A program made the position numbers and the translations under genes. 64,000 nt of DNA from Lysobacteraceae bacterium CU05-9 (GTDB lineage Bacteria; Pseudomonadota; Gammaproteobacteria; Xanthomonadales; Xanthomonadaceae): assembly GCA_007556525.1 (NCBI GenBank), contig SWJS01000002.1, forward strand, positions 124,001-188,000, read 5' to 3'. Numbering within the stretch: position 1 is the stretch's first letter; each line of letters starts with the position of its first letter. Below, piece after piece: positions 26,864-36,634 of this stretch. A model generated the notes under the pieces. It made no database searches. It was not told where the DNA came from and saw only the letters and a list, made by a program, of their open reading frames with translations.

Positions 26864-26915
26864 GGCGGTTACTCCAGGTGAATATCAAAAACTATCACCT
26901 CCCAATGTAACCGCC
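26864..26915 (-). promoter_or_regulatory. RBS-sequestering hairpin between pgk and pyk
   Basis: Two-tier stem in the pyk leader. The outer 9 bp pair GGCGGTTAC (26864-26872) with GTAACCGCC (26907-26915) and the inner 6 bp pair AGGTGA (26876-26881) with TCACCT (26895-26900), on plus-strand coordinates. On the minus-strand mRNA the pyk GGAG lies at the junction within this structure, three bases before the ATG end of the stem. There is no U tract, so it is not a simple terminator. It may tune pyk translation or mark an RNA processing site. Confidence 0.6.
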
Positions 26916-26943
26916 ATTTGAATACGATTGCGTTACAGAGCGA

Positions 26944-28119
26944 TTATCCGCCGCGTTTCGTCAACGCGGCGACGGCAGGAAGAGTCTTTCCTTCCAGAAA
27001 TTCCAGGAACGCGCCGCCACCGGTCGAGATGTACGAGACATCATCGGCGATGCCATATTTGTCGACCGCCGCCAACGTATCGCCACCGCCGGCAATCGAG
27101 AATGCCTTCGACGACGCGATCGCACGCGCCATCGCTTCCGTGCCCTTACCAAAGGCATCAAACTCGAACACACCAACTGGACCGTTCCACACGACGGTGC
27201 CTGCCTTCTTGATGAGCTCCGCGTAAATTGCAGCCGTCTCCGGTCCAATGTCGAGAATCATGTCGTCGTCACCGACCGCATCAACAGCCTTAATCGTCGC
27301 GACAGCATCCGCCGCGAACTTGTCAGCCACAACCACATCAACCGGCAAAGGAATCGAAGCGCCACGTGCATTCGCGTCCGCCATGATTTTGCGCGCGGTA
27401 TCGAGCAAATCCATTTCGACCAACGACTTGCCGACGTTGTAACCCTGCGCCGCAATAAACGTATTCGCGATGCCACCACCGACAATCAGCTGATCAACTT
27501 TGCTCACCAGCGAGCCAAGCAATTCCAACTTCGTCGAAACCTTCGAGCCGGCAACGATCGCAAGCATTGGACGTGCAGGATCTTTCAACGCCTTATCCAA
27601 AGCATCCAACTCCGCCATCAACAACGGACCACCGGCAGCGACCGAGGCCTTCAACAACGCACCATGCGTCGAAGCTTGCGCGCGGTGCGCCGTACCGAAC
27701 GCGTCCATGACATACACATCGCACAACGCGGCGTACTTCGAGGACAACGCTTCATCGTCCTTGCCTTCGCCAACATTCATGCGGCAATTTTCGAGAAGCT
27801 TCACTTGACCCGGTTCGATGGACACGCCATCGACCCAATCCTTGACCAACTCAACATCAGTGCCAAGCAATTCACTCAAGCGTGCAGCGACTGGCGCCAA
27901 CGAATCCGCTTCACTCCATGTGCCTTCCGTTGGACGACCCAAGTGCGACGTCACCATGACTGCGGCGCCCTTCGACAAAGCTTCCCGAATTGTTGGAAGA
28001 CTGGCAGTGATGCGCTGCTCGGATGTGATGCGACCATTTTCGATTGGCACATTCAAATCCTGGCGGATGAGAACACGCTTTCCTTTCAGATCCAGATCAC
28101 TCATGCGAACAATGGCCAT
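26944..28119 (-). CDS. pgk: Phosphoglycerate kinase
   Basis: Transfers phosphate from 1,3-bisphosphoglycerate to ADP; 391 residues. The start at 28119 ([23 protein letters not shown]) is fixed by AAGGAG eight bases upstream; the longer frame is rejected. RQDLNVP (substrate-binding), [16 protein letters not shown] and [11 protein letters not shown] (nucleotide-binding) are intact. It heads the pgk-pyk pair and is divergent from tpx across 163 bases. Confidence 0.97.
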   Translation of the reverse strand: MAIVRMSDLDLKGKRVLIRQDLNVPIENGRITSEQRITASLPTIREALSKGAAVMVTSHLGRPTEGTWSEADSLAPVAARLSELLGTDVELVKDWVDGVSIEPGQVKLLENCRMNVGEGKDDEALSSKYAALCDVYVMDAFGTAHRAQASTHGALLKASVAAGGPLLMAELDALDKALKDPARPMLAIVAGSKVSTKLELLGSLVSKVDQLIVGGGIANTFIAAQGYNVGKSLVEMDLLDTARKIMADANARGASIPLPVDVVVADKFAADAVATIKAVDAVGDDDMILDIGPETAAIYAELIKKAGTVVWNGPVGVFEFDAFGKGTEAMARAIASSKAFSIAGGGDTLAAVDKYGIADDVSYISTGGGAFLEFLEGKTLPAVAALTKRGG

Positions 28120-28282
28120 GCCAAAAACTCCTTCAATCAACGGACGCGCGTGGGCGCAAATGCAGTTATTTTAAGCCACATTGAACGGACAAGTTAAAAG
28201 TTCCTTAATTACGTCACGCTGTTAACGTGCGCTTTGGGATAATTATGATTAACTCTTATCGCAAACCAAGGAAGTGAGAATC

Positions 28283-28786
28283 ATGTCTACCGTTACCCTG
28301 CAAGGAAACAACGTCCAAGTCGATGGAACGCTCAAGAATGTCGGCGACACTGTCGCGGACTTCGAATTGGTCGGCGCGGACTTGCAACCGATCAAGCTCA
28401 GCGACTTCGCGGGCAAGAAGAAAGTGCTGAATATTTTCCCAAGTGTTGATACCGGCGTGTGTGCGACTTCGGTGCGTAAGTTCAACGAATCCGCGGCGGG
28501 TCTCGATAACACCGTCGTGATTGGCATGTCGAATGATTTGCCGTTTGCGCAGGCACGTTTTTGCGGTGCTGAAGGCATTGAGAATGTCAAAATGGGATCG
28601 CTGATGCGCAACTCGTCGCTCAAGAAAGATCTCGGTGTTGATATCGCCGATGGTCCTTTGGCGGGTTTGGCTGCACGTGCAGTCATCGTGCTCGATGAAA
28701 ACAACAAGGTGCTGCATTCCGAACTCGTTCCGGAAATCACCAACGAACCCGACTACGCGGCAGCGCTCGCTGCGGCCGGTCAATGA
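28283..28786 (+). CDS. tpx: Thiol peroxidase (Tpx type)
   Basis: Periplasmic/cytosolic atypical two-cysteine peroxiredoxin that reduces hydrogen peroxide and lipid hydroperoxides with thioredoxin. 167 residues from the ATG at 28283, which has AAGGAA upstream; a GTG three codons earlier is less likely. Peroxidatic Cys60 is in [15 protein letters not shown] and resolving Cys94 in ARFCGAEG, the Tpx spacing. It is transcribed divergently from pgk. A GATAAT at 28238-28243 is a candidate -10. Confidence 0.96.
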   Translation: MSTVTLQGNNVQVDGTLKNVGDTVADFELVGADLQPIKLSDFAGKKKVLNIFPSVDTGVCATSVRKFNESAAGLDNTVVIGMSNDLPFAQARFCGAEGIENVKMGSLMRNSSLKKDLGVDIADGPLAGLAARAVIVLDENNKVLHSELVPEITNEPDYAAALAAAGQ

Positions 28787-28810
28787 TTTGAAAGTTTGAG
28801 GTAATTACGT

Positions 28811-29170
28811 ATGAAGTCTGTTTTTTTCGCAGTGGCACTGGGTGCTTTGACCATCGTTGGCGCAACTGAAGCGCAAGCGCAATCCGTGCGGTTCAAGGGC
28901 GAGACGTCCGGCTCCCGTGAGTTGCAAATTGCAACGATGCAGAAGCTAGCATCCGTCTACACGCCTGCGACCAAATGCGCGAAAATGGATCTCGTCGAGC
29001 CTCATATCATTGCAATGCAACCACAGCTCGGCAAGGACAAGAAGCCGAACGGCAACTTCCGTATCAAGGAGCGTTGGGATGCAACGGGTTGCGGCAAGAA
29101 GACTTCATGGGATGTGATCTACACGCCGCAGAATAAAGGCACGAAGATCGACATCACCAAGTCAAAGTAA
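28811..29170 (+). CDS. Small exported protein of unknown function
   Basis: 119 residues with a signal peptide (MKSVFFAVALGALTIVGATEAQAQ). The mature part is basic, with two cysteines (KCAKMDL and GCGKKTS) that could form a disulfide, and ends DVIYTPQNKGTKIDITKSK. I recognise no family. It begins 24 bases after tpx and ends just before a strong terminator, so it is likely transcribed with tpx; a role in the same stress response is only a guess. Confidence 0.75.
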   Translation: MKSVFFAVALGALTIVGATEAQAQSVRFKGETSGSRELQIATMQKLASVYTPATKCAKMDLVEPHIIAMQPQLGKDKKPNGNFRIKERWDATGCGKKTSWDVIYTPQNKGTKIDITKSK

Positions 29171-29175
29171 ACGAA

Positions 29176-29209
29176 AAAGGCGAGTTCAAATGAACTCGCC
29201 TTTCTTCTT
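29176..29209. terminator. Bidirectional terminator between convergent genes
   Basis: GGCGAGTTCA (29179-29188) pairs with TGAACTCGCC (29191-29200). TTTCTTCTT follows on the plus strand and AAAAA precedes, giving T residues on the minus strand. It serves the tpx transcript and the convergent DUF4019 gene. Confidence 0.88.
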
Positions 29210-29226
29210 AAAGCCTTGCGACAGAT

Positions 29227-29736
29227 TTAGCGCGCCGGTGCGGCCGATGGTTGCGGCGGCACTGGGTTCGCGAAATAACCTGCGATGTTCCAATTGTTCG
29301 GCGTGCCTTCGTGCAAAACGACGAGTTCCACGTTGGCACCGCTGTTCGCAAACATCGTTTGATACTGGACGGCCATGTAACGGCCCTTCGGCGCGTTCGC
29401 TTCCGTTGGTGGATTGACCGGACCTGCGCCAACGATCTGGCGACCCTTGACTGCACCGTTCTTCGATTGGAACGTGCCGATGACTTGGTCAAACTTCTGC
29501 GTGCCCAGGCTCTTCTTGAACTCCGCCGAAGTCATACCCAAGGCTTGCGCAAACTGCTTGTTGTCCAACGCAGTCACGAAGGAATTAGCTTTCGGCACTG
29601 TTGCGTCCAGTGCTGCCTTCAAAGCAGGATCAATTTGCTGCTGTTGCTGTGCCTGAGGCTGAGCTTGCTGTGCCATCGCGAACGCAGGAACCAAAGCGAG
29701 ACCTGCAATCAATGCGACTTTCGAAAAGGGTACCAT
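29227..29736 (-). CDS. DUF4019-like exported protein
   Basis: 169 residues from ATG 29736, which has GGAG upstream; a longer frame adds 13 residues before the signal peptide and is rejected. The signal peptide ends AFAMAQQ and is followed by a glutamine-rich linker (QAQPQAQQQQQ). The mature domain contains LDNKQFAQALGMTSAEFKKSL, GRQIVGAGPVNPPTEANAPKGRYMAVQYQT and NWNIAGYF, which fit the DUF4019 pattern of a small periplasmic alpha/beta domain. No function is known. The tail NPVPPQPSAAPAR is disordered. Confidence 0.8.
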   Translation of the reverse strand: MVPFSKVALIAGLALVPAFAMAQQAQPQAQQQQQIDPALKAALDATVPKANSFVTALDNKQFAQALGMTSAEFKKSLGTQKFDQVIGTFQSKNGAVKGRQIVGAGPVNPPTEANAPKGRYMAVQYQTMFANSGANVELVVLHEGTPNNWNIAGYFANPVPPQPSAAPAR

Positions 29737-29842
29737 CAAAAAAACTCCGGTTTCAATTCGTGCGCGAATCGGCACACATGCTTCCGATTATAGGGATATT
29801 TCGCCAAATCTATCACGGTTCGGCGAAACGATTGCCTTACAT

Positions 29843-30274
29843 TCAGCCTTCGACAATTTCCGGGTGGAAAATCAATTCAGCTTGTCCGGAATCGTGAACG
29901 AGAATGACCGCATTTTGTGCAAATTCGACACAAAGCTGCGTGGCTTCCTCACGGTCCATGGGATGAACAAAAAACCCATCTTCACGCCAACTCTGATCTT
30001 GCGCTTCACCGTAGGCGCCGAGTAAATTTTTGCCTCGACTCAACAGCTTCTCCGCAAACTGATCATTCGCACGATGGTTGATCGCGAACGGACGCTCTTC
30101 GCCGAACGGATTCCAAGCCGTCGCAATGACACCGGAGACGCCGCGGATCTGACGCTGCAACCGTGGATTGAACGAGCACGCCCCATCCATCGGCACATCC
30201 GTATGACCCTCAGGATCTTCGATTACGTAACGCGCTTCGCGGTACGAACGCAAAATTTCTTCTGACAATTTCAT
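29843..30274 (-). CDS. DUF3293 domain protein
   Basis: 143-residue soluble protein. VIATAWNPFGEERPFAINHRAN and EDGFFVHPMDREEATQLCVEFAQNAVI match the DUF3293 pattern as I recall it (a T-A-W/Y-N-P strand followed by paired helices). Function unknown. Its start overlaps the truncated haemoglobin stop by four bases, so the two are translationally coupled. Confidence 0.8.
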   Translation of the reverse strand: MKLSEEILRSYREARYVIEDPEGHTDVPMDGACSFNPRLQRQIRGVSGVIATAWNPFGEERPFAINHRANDQFAEKLLSRGKNLLGAYGEAQDQSWREDGFFVHPMDREEATQLCVEFAQNAVILVHDSGQAELIFHPEIVEG

Positions 30275-30681
30275 TGGATCACCGGCACTCCCAAGTTACG
30301 TCCCCCGTGCGCCCCACTCAGTCCCAGTCCATAACTCAAACTGCGACCGATGCGAGTTGCGTACATCTGCATTTCTTCCGCGGATTCCGCGTCAAGAATC
30401 TCGTTACTTGTATCTTTCCATAACTCGAGCCATTGATCAAAATGTTCGAACTGAATGCCCTTCCCGTGATGTTCACGCATCGGATTGCCGCGATACGTCT
30501 GCGACTTCAGCGCCACTGACGACCAGAACGAAACCAGCAAACGCTTATGCTCCGGCCAATCATGCACCGCTGCATTGAACACCGGCCCAAGCGTCGGATG
30601 CACTTGAATGCGATCGTAAAAAACATCCACCAACTTGGTGATCGACTCCATCGACAGGGGAAGCTTGTGTTGCGTGTCCAT
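30271..30681 (-). CDS. Group III truncated haemoglobin
   Basis: Small haem protein with the two-over-two fold, 136 residues from ATG 30681 (MDTQHKLPLS). Group III features are FYDRIQVHPTLGPVFN, WPEHKRLLVSFWSSV, YRGNPMREHHGKG and the proximal histidine in FEHFDQWLELW. Group III members are linked to nitric oxide or reactive-oxygen handling, but the role is often unknown. It is the first gene of a two-gene operon with the DUF3293 protein. Confidence 0.92.
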   Translation of the reverse strand: MDTQHKLPLSMESITKLVDVFYDRIQVHPTLGPVFNAAVHDWPEHKRLLVSFWSSVALKSQTYRGNPMREHHGKGIQFEHFDQWLELWKDTSNEILDAESAEEMQMYATRIGRSLSYGLGLSGAHGGRNLGVPVIQ

Positions 30682-30754
30682 GATTCGTTTTTGCAAAAAT
30701 CCAATAAATAGGTATCTCAAATACCATTTTAAACAATTTGCGCCGGTAGATGCG

Positions 30755-30780
30755 AAAACGGTCGCCTCGCAGCGACCGTT
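30755..30780 (-). terminator. Terminator after gap
   Basis: AACGGTCGC (30757-30765) pairs with GCGACCGTT (30772-30780), loop CTCGCA without its first base; on the minus strand it runs into TTTTCG. It lies 25 bases past the gap stop. The U tract is short. Confidence 0.7.
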
Positions 30781-30804
30781 CTCTTCATCAAAGCATCGCT
30801 GCGA

Positions 30805-31848
<1,044 letters not shown>

Positions 31849-31902
31849 TTAACCGATTACAACTTTCGGCACTGTGCCCCACTCGCCATATCCAGTAGTC
31901 TT

Positions 31903-32709
31903 ATGCCTATGAAACCGTTTACAACTCTGCTTTTGTTTTTCTCCCTTTTCGTTTTTCCCATTTCTTCTGCTTTTGCTTGGGGCGGACAAGGTCACCGCAT
32001 GGTCGCGCAACTTGCGCAGGAGCAACTGACGCCGCGCGCATTGGCGCAGGTGAATGATCTTTTGAAAGGCGAAAAAACACCGACGATGGCCGGCGTCGCC
32101 AGCTGGGCGGATGAACTGCGGGATACCGATGCGGCTCTTTATCGCAAGACGGCGAAAATGCATTACATCAACTCCGGTGAAGATGGCTGCATCTATTTCC
32201 CTGCGACTGCATGTAAGGACGGCGAGTGCGTCGTTGCAGCGTTGACGAATTATTCGCGGGTTTTGGCGGATCCACGTGCAACACGTGAAGCCCGAACTGA
32301 AGCGTTGAAGTTTGTCATCCACTTCGCCGGTGATGTCTACCAACCTTTGCATGCCGGCAACGCGAAGGATAAGGGCGGCAATGATATCCAGCTCCGTTAC
32401 AACAACGAAGGCACGAACTTGCATCGATTGTGGGACAGCGGGATGTTTTATTACGAACATCTGAGCGATGAGGAATATCTCAATCGCTTACGTCCGCTAC
32501 AGGCGCAGCTGATCGCGCTGGATGACATGCACAAGAATTCCGCTTATTGGGCGCAACAATCCTGCCGCATCACACAGGCTCCGGATTTCTATCCTGTGAC
32601 TTCCCAGCTGATGCCGGAGTACATCCAACGCTGGCGTCCGGTTGCGGAGATGCAAGTGGTGCTTGCCGCGCAACAGCTTGCAGACATCCTGAATCGCGTC
32701 TTGCGATAA
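31903..32709 (+). CDS. S1/P1-family zinc nuclease, exported
   Basis: Secreted or periplasmic single-strand-specific nuclease/3'-nucleotidase of 268 residues. The signal peptide ends SSAFA so that the mature protein starts with Trp26, the N-terminal residue that coordinates zinc in nuclease P1; GHRMVAQ, FAGDVYQPLHAG and NLHRLWDSG supply the remaining metal ligands. A disulfide is possible from CIYFPATACKDGEC. Starts at 31903 or 31909. Such enzymes scavenge nucleotides; a nucleoside hydrolase is encoded 20 kb away. It ends six bases from the convergent phosphatase-like gene. Confidence 0.93.
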   Translation: MPMKPFTTLLLFFSLFVFPISSAFAWGGQGHRMVAQLAQEQLTPRALAQVNDLLKGEKTPTMAGVASWADELRDTDAALYRKTAKMHYINSGEDGCIYFPATACKDGECVVAALTNYSRVLADPRATREARTEALKFVIHFAGDVYQPLHAGNAKDKGGNDIQLRYNNEGTNLHRLWDSGMFYYEHLSDEEYLNRLRPLQAQLIALDDMHKNSAYWAQQSCRITQAPDFYPVTSQLMPEYIQRWRPVAEMQVVLAAQQLADILNRVLR

Positions 32710-32715
32710 CGACTG

Positions 32716-33441
32716 TTATTTGTCAGCAGCCGTCTGAATCGGGCGGTCGTGCAAGATCGCATCGACAATCGGCGTGAGGGTGTTGAGCCCTGCTCTCTTG
32801 CCGAACTCGAGCGCGTCCTTTGGTGACAATTTGCCTTCGCGGTGTGCGGCAATCGCCAGGAGTGCGCCGGCTCGGTCACCGGTTGAGCAGTGAACCAAAA
32901 CACCTCCACGTGCGCCACGCAACGTATCCCACAGCTTATGGGCGTTGGACGGCGTCAGGTTGCTGTGATCACCGACAGGAATCTCCACGTAATTCAGACC
33001 AGCCGAGCGAACTTCGCTACCTTCATCGCGCAATCCAAGTTCACCGGCTGGACGCAGGTTGATCACCGTTTTCACGCCGGCGTCCGCGACATTTTTCCAA
33101 GCTTGTGGCATCGGCTGTCCCGAGGTCATCAGTGCCAACGTTGGGCGCTTTAGATTCGGCAAAAACTGCCGCAGTCTCTCATCCAACGTCGAAATGTTGT
33201 AGACGGGATTTGTCGGCAAATACGTCGTGGTGCGAGTTGGTTCTTTCAGGTCGGACACGCGCACTGGCGTCGTCGACGTCTGAGGCACGACTGGCGCGTC
33301 GTTCACTGTCGGCGTTTGCGGCACAACGGGTGCATCCTTCACGGGCGGCATTGCGCTGACTGGCGCTGAAGTTTGAGCCAAAACCGGCGCTGCCAGCGCG
33401 CAAAACATGGAAGCAACGAGGACTTGTGAAGCTTTCGTCAT
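32716..33441 (-). CDS. Exported protein-tyrosine-phosphatase-like protein (DUF442-like)
   Basis: 241 residues with a signal peptide (ends PVLAQ), then a proline-rich linker holding an imperfect duplicate, VKDAPVVPQTPT and VNDAPVVPQTST (34-57). The catalytic domain has AGVKTVINLRPAGE (121-134) and the P-loop-like VHCSTGDRAG with Cys185 and Arg190. The spacing is Cys-x4-Arg, one shorter than the classical x5; I recall similar short loops in DUF442/BLH-type phosphatase-like proteins. Activity is therefore uncertain. Periplasmic location is inferred from the signal peptide. Confidence 0.85.
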   Translation of the reverse strand: MTKASQVLVASMFCALAAPVLAQTSAPVSAMPPVKDAPVVPQTPTVNDAPVVPQTSTTPVRVSDLKEPTRTTTYLPTNPVYNISTLDERLRQFLPNLKRPTLALMTSGQPMPQAWKNVADAGVKTVINLRPAGELGLRDEGSEVRSAGLNYVEIPVGDHSNLTPSNAHKLWDTLRGARGGVLVHCSTGDRAGALLAIAAHREGKLSPKDALEFGKRAGLNTLTPIVDAILHDRPIQTAADK

Positions 33442-33505
33442 TTTTTCTGAATCAGTGATTTGTCATCCTCGGACATCTTGCCATATTGCTGCTGAACAAT
33501 TTTTC

Positions 33506-34252
33506 ATGAATTTGATGGAAATTCTGCTCGCACTTGCGTTTCTGCTCGTCGCAATTCTTTATTCGTCCGTGGGTCACGCGGGCGGCACGGGTTACCTGAC
33601 TTCCATGGCACTGCTGGGCTTCTCGCCCGAGAGCATGAAACCAACGGCAATCGTGTTGAATATCGTGGTCGGCGCGATCGGACTTTTCCGTTTCGCCAGC
33701 GCAGGTCACATCAAGCTGCGTAACGTCCTGCCATTCGCGATCGCATCCATTCCGGCCGTGTACTTCGCGACCAAAATGCACTTTACTGCACCGAGCTACG
33801 CGCTTGTACTCGGCATTCTCATCATGATCGGTGCGATTGGCATGTTCGCTCAGGCTGAGCGCGCGGATACTTTAGATGCACGCGCGGCGGTCAACAAGAT
33901 GCCGATGCTCGCCGCAATATTTGCGGGCGGTTGCATTGGACTTTTCAGTGCGATGACGGGTACCGGTGGCGCGGTGATTTTGACGCCGCTGATTTTGCTG
34001 GCTGGATGGATGCCCACGCGTGAAGCGTTCGGAACGTCCGTGGTCATCGTGTGGCTGAATTCGCTGCTGGCATTTTGGATGTTGGAGGCTCCAACTTATC
34101 CGTCGCAATTGCCGTACTGGGCGATCATCGTCGCGATCGGTGCGTTGATCGGAACGCAACTGGGCATTCGGGTCCTGTCGACCCGAACGCTGCGTTGGAT
34201 GGTTGGCGCCGTGATGGTCATCGGCGCCGCACGTCTGTTGTTACTCGGTTAG
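33506..34252 (+). CDS. TSUP-family permease (TauE/SafE)
   Basis: 248-residue inner-membrane protein with about eight hydrophobic helices. [27 protein letters not shown] (about 23-49) and [17 protein letters not shown] (about 152-168) are the two repeat signatures of the sulfite/sulfoacetate exporter family. The substrate is not readable. The ATG at 33506 is preferred over an upstream frame that lies within the divergent promoter. The stop overlaps the convergent tkt stop by four bases. Confidence 0.9.
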   Translation: MNLMEILLALAFLLVAILYSSVGHAGGTGYLTSMALLGFSPESMKPTAIVLNIVVGAIGLFRFASAGHIKLRNVLPFAIASIPAVYFATKMHFTAPSYALVLGILIMIGAIGMFAQAERADTLDARAAVNKMPMLAAIFAGGCIGLFSAMTGTGGAVILTPLILLAGWMPTREAFGTSVVIVWLNSLLAFWMLEAPTYPSQLPYWAIIVAIGALIGTQLGIRVLSTRTLRWMVGAVMVIGAARLLLLG

Positions 34253-36237
34253 AGCTTGTTCGCCGCTTCGACGACCTTGTCGACGGTAAAGCCAAATGCG
34301 TCAAACAGTTGATCCGCCGGCGCCGACGCACCGTAACGCGTCATACCGATCGTTGCACCGTCGAAGCCAACGTACTTCGCCCAGAAATCTGCGGTGCCTG
34401 CTTCAATTGCGAGGCGCTTGCGGACATTCTTCGGCAACACGGATTCGCGATACGCTTCGTCCTGGCGATCGAACACATTCGTCGATGGCATCGAAACAAC
34501 GCGAACCTTATCACCGAGTTGCGCGGCGGCATCCATGGCGAGTCCGACTTCCGAACCTGTCGCAATCAAAATGATTTCCGGCGCACCGTTCGAATCCTTC
34601 AGCACATAACCACCGCGCGCGATGTCGCTCAGTTGTTGCGAGGTGCGTGGTTGGTGGGGTAGATTTTGGCGAGAGAAAATCAAGCACGACGGACCATCCT
34701 TGCGCTCGATACCTGCTTGCCACGACACGGCGGATTCCACCGCGTCGCACGGACGCCAGACGTCGTTGTTCGGGATGTAACGCAGCGATGCGAGATGTTC
34801 GATCGGTTGGTGCGTTGGACCGTCTTCGCCCAAACCAATCGAGTCGTGCGTGTAGACGTGAATCGCACGTGCGCCCATCAGCGCGGACATGCGTACTGCG
34901 TTACGCGCGTAATCGCTGAACACCAGGAATGTCGCGTCGTATGGAATGAAACCACCATGCAACGCGAGACCATTGCTGATCGCCGTCATCGCAAATTCGC
35001 GCACGCCGTAGTAGATGTAGTTCGCGTTTGCCGCATCGCTGTTGACGGACTGGCTGCCCTTCCACAACGTGAGATTGGAGTGTGCCAAGTCAGCCGAACC
35101 GCCCATCAATTCCGGCAGCAACGGCGCGAAATGTTCGATCGCCATTTGCGAGGCTTTGCGCGATGCGACAACTGGACCTTCTTCCTGCAACTTCGCAGCG
35201 TAGGCATTCGCGTCGTCATTGAAGTTCGCCGGCAAGTCACCCTTGATACGACGTGCAAGTTCTGCACCTTCTTCCGGGAATGCTTGCGTGTAAGCGTTCA
35301 GTGCAGCATCCCAATCAGATTGTTGTTTCGCGTGACCTTCAGCGTCGCGCCAGCCGTCATAGATCGCGTCAGGAATTTCGAAAGGACCATACGTCCAGCC
35401 GAGCGCTTCGCGCGTCTTCGTCACTTCTTCTGCACCGAGCGGTGCACCGTGCGACGATTCCTTGCCGGCCTTGTTCGGCGAGCCAAAACCAATCGTCGTC
35501 CGCGTACAAATCAGCACTGGCTTGTCGGTGACCTTCAGCGCCGCATCAATCGCATTCTTGATCGCATCGGCATCATGACCATCGACACCACGAATCACAT
35601 GCCAACCGTAAGCTTCGAAACGGCCCGGCGTATCGTCCGTAAACCAACCTTCAACGTTGCCGTCGATCGAGATGTGGTTATCGTCCCAAAACGCAACCAG
35701 CTTATTCAGTCCCCACGTTCCCGCGAGCGAAGCGGCTTCATGGGAGATGCCTTCCATCAAGCAACCGTCACCCATGAACACCCAGGTGCGGTGATCAATG
35801 ATGTCGTGACCATCCTTATTGAAACGGTTGGCAAGGACCTTCTCAGCCAACGCAAAACCCACCGCATTCGCGAAACCTTGACCCAATGGACCGGTCGTCG
35901 TTTCAATGCCGTGAGTAACAAAATTCTCAGGGTGACCCGGTGTCTTCGAACCGAGCTGACGGAAATTCTTTAACTCTTCCAGCGGCAAATCGTAGCCACT
36001 CAAATGCAGCAACGAGTACAGCAACATCGAGCCGTGACCATTCGACAAAACGAAACGGTCGCGGTTAAACCAATCGGGATTCGCCGGGTTGTGCTTCAGG
36101 TAATCGGTCCACAGGACCTGTGCAATATCTGCCATGCCCATGGGCGCGCCGGGATGCCCGGAGTTGGCCTGCTGGACGGCATCGATGGAAAGGAAGCGGA
36201 TGGCATTGGCTAATTCGCGGCGACTTGGGTTCGACAT
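34249..36237 (-). CDS. tkt: Transketolase
   Basis: Thiamin-diphosphate enzyme moving two-carbon units between sugar phosphates; 662 residues from ATG 36237. [18 protein letters not shown] and [16 protein letters not shown] mark the N-terminus. The ThDP-binding [13 protein letters not shown] and the C-terminal [11 protein letters not shown] are intact. The longer frame reaches through a terminator hairpin and is rejected. It links the glycolytic block to ribose phosphate supply. It follows the bat operon on the same strand but is separated from it by a terminator. Confidence 0.96.
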   Translation of the reverse strand: MSNPSRRELANAIRFLSIDAVQQANSGHPGAPMGMADIAQVLWTDYLKHNPANPDWFNRDRFVLSNGHGSMLLYSLLHLSGYDLPLEELKNFRQLGSKTPGHPENFVTHGIETTTGPLGQGFANAVGFALAEKVLANRFNKDGHDIIDHRTWVFMGDGCLMEGISHEAASLAGTWGLNKLVAFWDDNHISIDGNVEGWFTDDTPGRFEAYGWHVIRGVDGHDADAIKNAIDAALKVTDKPVLICTRTTIGFGSPNKAGKESSHGAPLGAEEVTKTREALGWTYGPFEIPDAIYDGWRDAEGHAKQQSDWDAALNAYTQAFPEEGAELARRIKGDLPANFNDDANAYAAKLQEEGPVVASRKASQMAIEHFAPLLPELMGGSADLAHSNLTLWKGSQSVNSDAANANYIYYGVREFAMTAISNGLALHGGFIPYDATFLVFSDYARNAVRMSALMGARAIHVYTHDSIGLGEDGPTHQPIEHLASLRYIPNNDVWRPCDAVESAVSWQAGIERKDGPSCLIFSRQNLPHQPRTSQQLSDIARGGYVLKDSNGAPEIILIATGSEVGLAMDAAAQLGDKVRVVSMPSTNVFDRQDEAYRESVLPKNVRKRLAIEAGTADFWAKYVGFDGATIGMTRYGASAPADQLFDAFGFTVDKVVEAANKL

Positions 36238-36255
36238 GGAGATCTCTTGGGCTGC

Positions 36256-36293
36256 AAAAAAAGAAGCTGTCAACGCATCGGCACTGACAGCTT
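36256..36293 (-). terminator. Intrinsic terminator of the moxR-bat operon
   Basis: AAGCTGTCA (36264-36272) pairs perfectly with TGACAGCTT (36285-36293); on the minus strand it continues into CTTTTTTT. It lies between the last gene of the operon (stop 36314) and tkt. Confidence 0.9.
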
Positions 36294-36313
36294 TCCATTT
36301 TCGCACGTTTGGA

Positions 36314-36634
36314 TTATTCGCGCCCCTTGTCTGGTGGATACAAGGGCGGTAATTTCGACGCTTTTCGCGTTTCCGGCTTGCGCCAGCGAGGTCCCGTGGC
36401 GAAAACACGGCGCATTTCATTTGTGACATCGGTCTGTTTCGTGGACGTCCAGCGCGACCGGTGCCAATAAGCCAGGACTTTCGCCTGTTCGGGATCATCG
36501 AGTTGCGCGATGACATCATCAAGGTTGCGGGCTTTGTTTGGCGCCGCCTTGATCAACGCCTGTTCAATCGCATTCGCATCCTGCTCGAGGATTTCCGACC
36601 AATCGTTCTGTTTTCGGGCACGTTTCCAGATCAT
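36314..36634 (-). CDS. Small basic protein at the end of the bat operon, unknown
   Basis: 106 residues, hydrophilic, no signal peptide or membrane helix. It has an acidic helical middle ([31 protein letters not shown]) and a very basic C-terminus ([22 protein letters not shown]). I recognise no family. The ATG overlaps the stop of the vWA-TPR gene (ATGA), so it is the last, translationally coupled gene of the operon, in the place where BatD is found in fuller versions. It is not BatD. Confidence 0.75.
   Translation of the reverse strand: MIWKRARKQNDWSEILEQDANAIEQALIKAAPNKARNLDDVIAQLDDPEQAKVLAYWHRSRWTSTKQTDVTNEMRRVFATGPRWRKPETRKASKLPPLYPPDKGRE

Noticed and set aside
28238-28260. OxyR-type palindrome (GATAA...TTATC) upstream of tpx
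   Set aside because: The half-sites match only five bases and do not fit the OxyR ATAG spacing; GATAAT is more simply a -10 box.
34666-35973. 435-codon open frame antisense to tkt (and a 415-codon frame antisense to gltA, 50447-51694)
   Set aside because: Both lie wholly within certain genes, their composition is Arg/His/Gln-rich as expected from reverse reading, and no domain is recognisable.
36237-36522. N-terminal extension of transketolase to 757 residues
   Set aside because: The extension reads through a strong terminator and into the upstream gene; the family start [14 protein letters not shown] is at 36237.
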